Source: Bacillota bacterium
GTDB taxonomy: Bacteria > Bacillota > Bacilli > Bacillales > Cytobacillaceae
DNA length: 5,065 nt
Direction: 5' to 3'
NCBI GenBank assembly: GCA_030705745.1
Contig: JAUZPT010000238.1
Location: forward strand, 1-5,065
Positions 1 through 5,065 of this stretch are shown here, one piece after another (within the stretch, counting starts at the first letter, position 1; each line of letters starts with the position of its first letter). The notes under the pieces were generated by a model. That model searched no databases and had not been told where the DNA came from. It worked only from the letters and a program-made list of their open reading frames with translations. A program made the translations under genes and the position numbers.

Positions 1-1404
1 CCTACACAAATAGAACCTGTTCAATATCAAGCGAAGGAAATTGGCAATCGCCTATATTTCTGGTGCGGTGAAAAAGAAATTCGTTGCGGAATGCAGTGGA
101 CTTTAGAGTTCTCACTAGGAGAGGATGACAATTACTTAACACAAAGAGCTTCATTCTACAACCCATCTCAAAAAAGTCATGCCTGGATGTCTTGGTCAAA
201 CGCTGCATTACCAGTTCGTGAAGATTCAGAGCTGCATTTCCCTGGTGGAAATATTCTATATCACGGCAGTGAAATGAAGGAATTTTACTGGGACGACAAA
301 AAGAAACATTATATTCGTGACTTTGACTCGATGGCAGGTTTTTTCTGGAATGATGCAACTGAGAATGCATTCGGTGTATTCACGCCAAGCTTAGGCACTG
401 GTCTATATCATATTGCTGACGAGAAAGATGTTCCGGGAATTAAACTTTGGACTTACGGAATTGGAAGTGAAGAAATTTGGTCGTATAACACGACGATTCG
501 TAATGAATCTTATGTGGAAATACAAGCGGGGCCGATTAAAGACCAGTCAATTAAAGATGAATTGCACCCAGGACAACACAAAACATATTGTGAGTATTGG
601 ATTCCTACTACGAAAGCGCTTGAACTTAGTGAGCTTGTTTTACCAAATCCTGAGTTGATTCCGTTGGAAGAAATGCCACGATTTGACTGGACAGCTACAC
701 GTGAAAAAGTAAAACCTTGGGTTGAGCTAGTAGACGCATTTAACCGGGGAGCTACTGCAAAAATCCCAAACCCGCCTGAATTGCATGTTAATGCATGGCC
801 ACCTTCGGGAATGGCTGAGCTAGGTGAAGCGATTCCTTGGGCAGCGAAAAATGTTAGTGTAGAGTTAGCGGATACTTGGGAATACTATCTGGGATTATGG
901 CTTGCAGGGTGCGACCGGTTTGATGAAGCATTAGAAGTATTGGCCGATGTTGAAAATGATTTTGCAAGATTAATAGAAGCAAGAATTTATCTGGCAGAGA
1001 AAAATCAACCGGAAGAATGTATATCAGTGCTATCAAGAATGCAAAATTTGACGTTAATGACACACCCGCAAGTTGTCATTGAAAAAGATAAGGCACTAGA
1101 GCGATTAGGAAAAGAAACTTTAGTTGAAAGAGCATTTTGGTTGGATAAATTGAGCGCTTTGAAAGATGAAGGTATTATTGAAAGAAGATGCCAACTATTA
1201 TTTGATCAAGGTAAATTTCAAGATGCAAAAGAAATGTTGGAAGCTACTAACTTCACTCTTGTGCATCAGCGTTACTTTCGTACGGAGCTATGGATGAGAA
1301 TAAATAAAAAATTAGGAGTCGACGCGGATAAGAATTTCTTAGAGTCATTAGGCGAAGACAGACTTGCAAAATTCGGGCAGTATCGTGTTTATGATTCAGA
1401 GTAA
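1..1404 (+). CDS. DUF5107 domain protein with TPR-like C-terminal tail (5' partial)
   Basis: The frame is open from base 1 to the TAA at 1402-1404 (467 codons), so the true start lies upstream; the ATG at 91 is internal, because typical domain sequence precedes it. Residues about 1-205 (counting from base 1) resemble the beta-rich DUF5107 domain, with many aromatics and the conserved-looking segments WMSWSNAAL (62-70), GLYHIAD (134-140), VPGIKLWTYG (144-153), YVEIQAGPIKDQS (171-183) and YCEYWIP (196-202). After a Pro-rich linker the C-terminal half is helical. TPR-like helix pairs are visible around 292-315 (YLGLWLAG...FDEALEVL) and 398-414 (LLFDQGKFQDAKEML). The family has no established function that I can state; members are usually large (DUF5107 plus TPRs) and often sit in carbohydrate-use loci. 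There is no transmembrane segment in the visible part. A weak terminator and a new promoter follow, so it is probably a separate transcription unit that shares the locus's sugar theme. Family assignment is by motif memory, not a search. Confidence 0.75.
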   Translation, partial: PTQIEPVQYQAKEIGNRLYFWCGEKEIRCGMQWTLEFSLGEDDNYLTQRASFYNPSQKSHAWMSWSNAALPVREDSELHFPGGNILYHGSEMKEFYWDDKKKHYIRDFDSMAGFFWNDATENAFGVFTPSLGTGLYHIADEKDVPGIKLWTYGIGSEEIWSYNTTIRNESYVEIQAGPIKDQSIKDELHPGQHKTYCEYWIPTTKALELSELVLPNPELIPLEEMPRFDWTATREKVKPWVELVDAFNRGATAKIPNPPELHVNAWPPSGMAELGEAIPWAAKNVSVELADTWEYYLGLWLAGCDRFDEALEVLADVENDFARLIEARIYLAEKNQPEECISVLSRMQNLTLMTHPQVVIEKDKALERLGKETLVERAFWLDKLSALKDEGIIERRCQLLFDQGKFQDAKEMLEATNFTLVHQRYFRTELWMRINKKLGVDADKNFLESLGEDRLAKFGQYRVYDSE

Positions 1405-1406
1405 CG

Positions 1407-1430
1407 AAGGGGCATGTCCTTTTGTATTTC
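1407..1430 (+). terminator. weak terminator-like hairpin after the DUF5107 gene
   Basis: Two bases after the TAA, AAGGG (1407-1411) can pair with TCCTT (1417-1421), including one G-U pair, around a GCATG loop. A T-rich run (TTGTATTTC) follows. The stem is only about 5 bp, so termination would be weak. Its position directly after a stop codon and before a new promoter supports the call. Confidence 0.4.
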
Positions 1431-1469
1431 TATTTATTTAATAATATTAATTAATTATATGAAATTTAA

Positions 1470-1498
1470 TTGACAGTAAAAAGTAAAACGATAATAAT
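1470..1498 (+). promoter_or_regulatory. SigA-type promoter of the amino-sugar operon
   Basis: A perfect -35 box TTGACA (1470-1475) is followed by a 17-bp spacer and AATAAT (1493-1498, 5/6 match to TATAAT). A very AT-rich stretch (about 1425-1469) lies upstream and could act as an UP element. Transcription would start near 1505, giving a leader of about 120 nt before the kinase start at 1628. GATAAT at 1490-1495 is another -10 candidate, but its 14-bp spacing is too short. Confidence 0.75.
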
Positions 1499-1506
1499 AG
1501 CTTTAA

Positions 1507-1520
1507 AGATAGCGTTTACA
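1507..1520 (-). promoter_or_regulatory. catabolite-responsive element (cre), CcpA operator
   Basis: On the minus strand this reads TGTAAACGCTATCT. Against the Bacillus cre consensus TGWAANCGNTNWCA it matches 13 of 14 positions; only the last base differs (T for A). It lies immediately downstream of the -10 box and overlaps or abuts the predicted start site near 1505, a position where CcpA/HPr-Ser-P binding normally represses. This implies glucose repression of the kinase-deacetylase-AgaS-aldolase operon. CcpA itself is not in the window. Confidence 0.72.
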
Positions 1521-1535
1521 GTTTGCTGCAGTTCA

Positions 1536-1563
1536 GGAAACAGGTGTTAAATTAACGGTTTCC
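1536..1563. promoter_or_regulatory. imperfect dyad, candidate operator of a specific regulator
   Basis: Outer arms GGAAAC (1536-1541) and GTTTCC (1558-1563) are exact inverted repeats. They enclose a second perfect palindrome, GTTAAATTAAC (1546-1556), placed slightly off-centre (4-nt and 1-nt spacers). The element lies in the untranslated leader, between the promoter/cre and the kinase RBS. It could bind an amino-sugar repressor of the GntR or DeoR type, or form an RNA hairpin in the leader. No T-run follows, so an intrinsic attenuator is unlikely. I do not recognise it as a known regulator's consensus. Confidence 0.4.
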
Positions 1564-1595
1564 CTTCCAAGACTGAATGACAGCTATACAGAGTC

Positions 1596-1601
1596 TATAA
1601 T
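1596..1601 (+). promoter_or_regulatory. possible second -10 box (TATAAT)
   Basis: A perfect TATAAT lies 26 bp before the kinase ATG. The sequence at the matching -35 position (1573-1578, CTGAAT) agrees with TTGACA at only 3 of 6 bases, and there is no extended -10 TG. It could be a weak secondary promoter giving a leader of about 20 nt and escaping the cre site, with the dyad at 1536-1563 just upstream. It may equally be chance in AT-rich DNA. Confidence 0.25.
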
Positions 1602-1627
1602 CAATAGATTTAATGGGGGGATTATCC

Positions 1628-2551
1628 ATGCTCTCTTTAGGGGTTGATATTGGAGGAACGAAGATTGCAGCAGGAATTATTAATGAACAGGGTTTTTGCA
1701 TTGATCGAATTGAATTGCCTAGTATTAGTGATGATTCTGAAAAAATGTTTTCACAAGTGAAAAATTCCATATCTATGGTCCTTAAAAAAGGAAATTACAA
1801 ATTAGCAGAATTAGCTGGAATTGGTATTGGAGTTCCGGGAAAAGTAGAACATCAAAACGGGGTGGCCATTTATCAAAATAATCTCCCGTGGATTAATTTC
1901 CCTCTAGTTGAAAGGCTTCAAGAGTTCTTTCCTGCCAAAATATTATTAGATAATGATGTATACATGGCCACTTTTGGTGAATGGTATGCAGCTGGGAAAA
2001 AGTATGATGAAACTTTTGTCTTCTTTACAATTAGCACTGGTATTTCCTGCTGCACTATTCATAATGGTCGTTTTGTTCGCGGAGCAGGATTTGCCGGTGA
2101 AATTGGTTTAAGTATTGTCGATGAACATCCACTGCCAAGTAAATATTTAAATGATGGCTGTTTAGAAGCTGTAGCATCAGGTCCGGCAATTGCCCATTAT
2201 ACGAATATACATAGAAATTTGTCCGGCGGGTCTGATAAATGGACAACCAAAGAAGTCATTGATGCCTATTTTTCAGGTGAACCCTTCGTAATCGAAATCA
2301 TCCAAAATATATTTAGATATATTGCGAGAGGGATTCACTCGATTACTTGTTTATTAGACCCGGACAAACTTATCTTAGGAGGCGGAGTCATGAACCATAA
2401 TCCAAAGCTCATCCATCCTCTATTAGAAGAATTAGATAAACTTCTTGTACCAGAACAAAAAAATATCCTTCATCGTATACAGGCATCTAAGCTAAAGGGT
2501 GATGCAGGGATAATCGGAGCTGGTCTAAGAGTACTTGAAGATTTTTCATAG
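1628..2551 (+). CDS. ROK-family sugar kinase, probable N-acetylhexosamine (GalNAc) kinase
   Basis: This predicted cytoplasmic protein of 307 aa is the usual length for a ROK kinase and has no N-terminal helix-turn-helix, so it is a kinase and not a ROK repressor. The ATG at 1628 is preferred over 1613 because the G-run at 1615-1620 then serves as RBS with a 7-nt gap, and the protein starts directly at the first strand (MLSLGVDIGGTK). Motifs: phosphate-binding DIGGTK (7-12), GIGIGVPG (64-71), DND (108-110, with D110 aligning to the catalytic base), STGISCC (136-142), GFAGEIG (154-160), GCLE (177-180) and LDPDKLILGGGV (243-254). The usual GTGxGGG loop is altered, the zinc-ligand His after GEIG is Leu161, and of the CxCGxxGC cluster only C178 remains. 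It is first in an operon with deacetylase, AgaS and tagatose-bisphosphate aldolase genes, so ATP-dependent 6-phosphorylation of GalNAc (or GlcNAc) is the best guess. Substrate is inferred from context only. Confidence 0.85.
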   Translation: MLSLGVDIGGTKIAAGIINEQGFCIDRIELPSISDDSEKMFSQVKNSISMVLKKGNYKLAELAGIGIGVPGKVEHQNGVAIYQNNLPWINFPLVERLQEFFPAKILLDNDVYMATFGEWYAAGKKYDETFVFFTISTGISCCTIHNGRFVRGAGFAGEIGLSIVDEHPLPSKYLNDGCLEAVASGPAIAHYTNIHRNLSGGSDKWTTKEVIDAYFSGEPFVIEIIQNIFRYIARGIHSITCLLDPDKLILGGGVMNHNPKLIHPLLEELDKLLVPEQKNILHRIQASKLKGDAGIIGAGLRVLEDFS

Positions 2552-2563
2552 GAAGGGTAGATT

Positions 2564-3715
2564 ATGAAACTTACGATTAAAAATGGCAATGTTGTTTTTC
2601 CTACAGGTGTACATAAAACCAATATTGAAATTGAAAATGGAAAAATCATCGGATTTACTGATTCCAATATTGATTCCCAGTCTGAAATTTTTGATGCCTC
2701 ATCCCATTATGTCATGCCGGGATTTATTGATTTACAAACAAACGGGGTGGCGGGTTTCGATGTCATGGATGGAACGGAAGAAGCGATTTCTAAAATGGTC
2801 GAAGTCCTTCCCTCCCAAGGTGTAACTGGTTTTTTGCCCACAACAGTAACAGGAGAAGGCTCTGTAATAGCAAATTCATTACGTGCTATTGCGAAAGTTA
2901 AAAACAAGAATTTACCTGGAAGTGAAATTCTGGGTGTTCATGTTGAGGGACCATATATTTCATATGCAAAAAGTGGGGCGCATGAACAAAATTGGATTCG
3001 GGCTTTCAATAAAAATGAGTTCGATAGATGGAATGAATTAAGTGGAAATTTGATAAAGCTTCTAACGCTTGCACCTGAAGTGAACAACAATCTGGATTTT
3101 ATTCAAGAACTTAAGAAACAGAATATTATAGTCTCAATCGGCCATTCGAATGCTCCATATCATGAGACAATAAAAGCATTTGACTTTGGAATCAATTATT
3201 CCACCCATTTATTTAATGGAATGAGTGGAATGCATCACCGAGAACCGGGTGTCGCAGGTGCGGTTTTGTCGGATGAACGTGTGTTTGCTTCGTTTATACC
3301 GGATTTGCAGCATGTACATCCTGCTCTCCTTAAAATGATCTACAAAATAAAAGGCAGAGAAAAATCTGTTATTGTCAGTGACCAAGTATTCTTAACCGGA
3401 TTACCTCCAGGAGAATACAAGTGGGGGGACCAATTAGTAATTAGCAATGGAACATTTCCTACCGTGAAATCGACGGGAAGCCTTGCAGGGAGCTTATTGC
3501 AAATGAATATTTCCATAAAAAACATGGTGGAAGCTGCAAATATTCCTCTCCATGATGCTGTTTTTATGGCAGCAACAACACCAGCAATGGTGCTTGGCAT
3601 TGCTAAAGAGGCAGGCAGTATTGAGAAAAACAAGAGAGCGAATTTAACAATTCTTAATAAGGATTATGAAGTCACTGGAACCATTAAGGATGGAATCTGG
3701 ATTTTTAAAAAATGA
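2564..3715 (+). CDS. nagA: N-acetylhexosamine-6-phosphate deacetylase (NagA/AgaA family)
   Basis: This 383-aa amidohydrolase is the normal NagA length. It removes acetate from GlcNAc-6-P or GalNAc-6-P to give the hexosamine-6-phosphate in the cytoplasm. The ATG at 2564 has GGAAGGG (2551-2557) upstream, which overlaps the kinase stop codon; the gap to the kinase is 12 bp. Small N- and C-terminal strands flank a TIM barrel opening with MPGFIDLQTNG (51-61). The usual HxH is Q58-x-N60, as in E. coli NagA, which fits a single-metal site. Expected metal ligands are E128 (in HVEGP), H194 (SIGHS) and H215 (THLFNGM). R226 (HREPG) and H250 (QHVHP) fit substrate contacts, and D273 (VSDQ) is the catalytic Asp. 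TGSLAGS (304-310) is another family motif. The family call is firm. The neighbouring agaS and tagatose aldolase genes favour GalNAc-6-P as physiological substrate (AgaA role), which sequence alone cannot decide. Confidence 0.93.
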   Translation: MKLTIKNGNVVFPTGVHKTNIEIENGKIIGFTDSNIDSQSEIFDASSHYVMPGFIDLQTNGVAGFDVMDGTEEAISKMVEVLPSQGVTGFLPTTVTGEGSVIANSLRAIAKVKNKNLPGSEILGVHVEGPYISYAKSGAHEQNWIRAFNKNEFDRWNELSGNLIKLLTLAPEVNNNLDFIQELKKQNIIVSIGHSNAPYHETIKAFDFGINYSTHLFNGMSGMHHREPGVAGAVLSDERVFASFIPDLQHVHPALLKMIYKIKGREKSVIVSDQVFLTGLPPGEYKWGDQLVISNGTFPTVKSTGSLAGSLLQMNISIKNMVEAANIPLHDAVFMAATTPAMVLGIAKEAGSIEKNKRANLTILNKDYEVTGTIKDGIWIFKK

Positions 3716-3734
3716 TTTTAGGAGACGGAAAATT

Positions 3735-5065
<1,331 letters not shown>

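Noticed and set aside
2..370. Antisense open frame opposite the DUF5107 gene
   Set aside because: The opposite strand is continuous, family-like coding sequence. The antisense product has no recognisable motif and no RBS.
611..624. cre-like sequence with an AAAGCGCTT core inside the DUF5107 gene
   Set aside because: It has three mismatches to the cre consensus and lies deep in coding sequence far from any promoter.
1436..1469. AT-rich palindromic run as an attachment site or insertion scar
   Set aside because: There is no flanking direct repeat, integrase or transposase. Simple AT richness upstream of a promoter explains it.
1613..1627. Earlier ATG at 1613 as kinase start
   Set aside because: It has no Shine-Dalgarno, and its own G-run (1615-1620) is the RBS for the ATG at 1628. 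The extra residues MGGLS precede the normal ROK start.
3340..3633. Antisense open frame opposite the deacetylase
   Set aside because: It mirrors conserved NagA codons (VSDQ, TGSLAGS). It is a shadow frame with no supporting signal.
3666..3734. Earlier in-frame ATG at 3666 for agaS
   Set aside because: It would overlap the deacetylase by 50 bp, lacks a good RBS and adds a basic non-family extension. AGGAG at 3720-3724 points to 3735.

Overview
The window is AT-rich, with strong AGGAG/GGAAGGG-type ribosome binding sites, ATG starts, tightly packed co-directional genes, a near-consensus SigA promoter and a CcpA-type cre site. Together these suggest a low-GC Gram-positive, most likely a Bacillus-like member of the Bacillales. 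No RNA gene, mobile element or CRISPR array is visible. All genes are on the + strand.

Layout. Positions 1-1404 hold the 3' part of a large gene for a DUF5107-type protein: a beta-rich domain followed by a TPR-like helical tail. Its start lies outside the window. A 223-bp intergenic region (1405-1627) follows. It holds a weak terminator-like hairpin, a TTGACA-N17-AATAAT promoter, a 13/14 cre match over the expected transcription start, a GGAAAC/GTTTCC dyad enclosing GTTAAATTAAC, a second possible -10 box (TATAAT) and a strong RBS. The rest is one operon with 12-25 bp gaps: a ROK-family sugar kinase (1628-2551), an N-acetylhexosamine-6-phosphate deacetylase of the NagA/AgaA family (2564-3715), an AgaS-type SIS-domain deaminase/isomerase (3735-4913), and the first 42 codons of a class II tagatose-bisphosphate aldolase of the GatY/KbaY type (4939 onward, cut by the window end).

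How the genes work together. The gene set fits cytoplasmic catabolism of N-acetylgalactosamine (GalNAc). The kinase would make GalNAc-6-P, the deacetylase galactosamine-6-P, AgaS tagatose-6-P plus ammonia, and the aldolase would split tagatose-1,6-bisphosphate into DHAP and glyceraldehyde-3-P. The tagatose-6-phosphate kinase and a transporter are not in view. A kinase as first gene suggests uptake of free, unphosphorylated sugar (ABC or other non-PTS transporter) instead of a PTS, but this is inference. AgaS and the aldolase are the strongest anchors for GalNAc over GlcNAc.

The least ordinary points are the ROK kinase, which has lost the family's zinc-site residues and has an altered Gly-rich loop, and the layered regulatory region in front of it.
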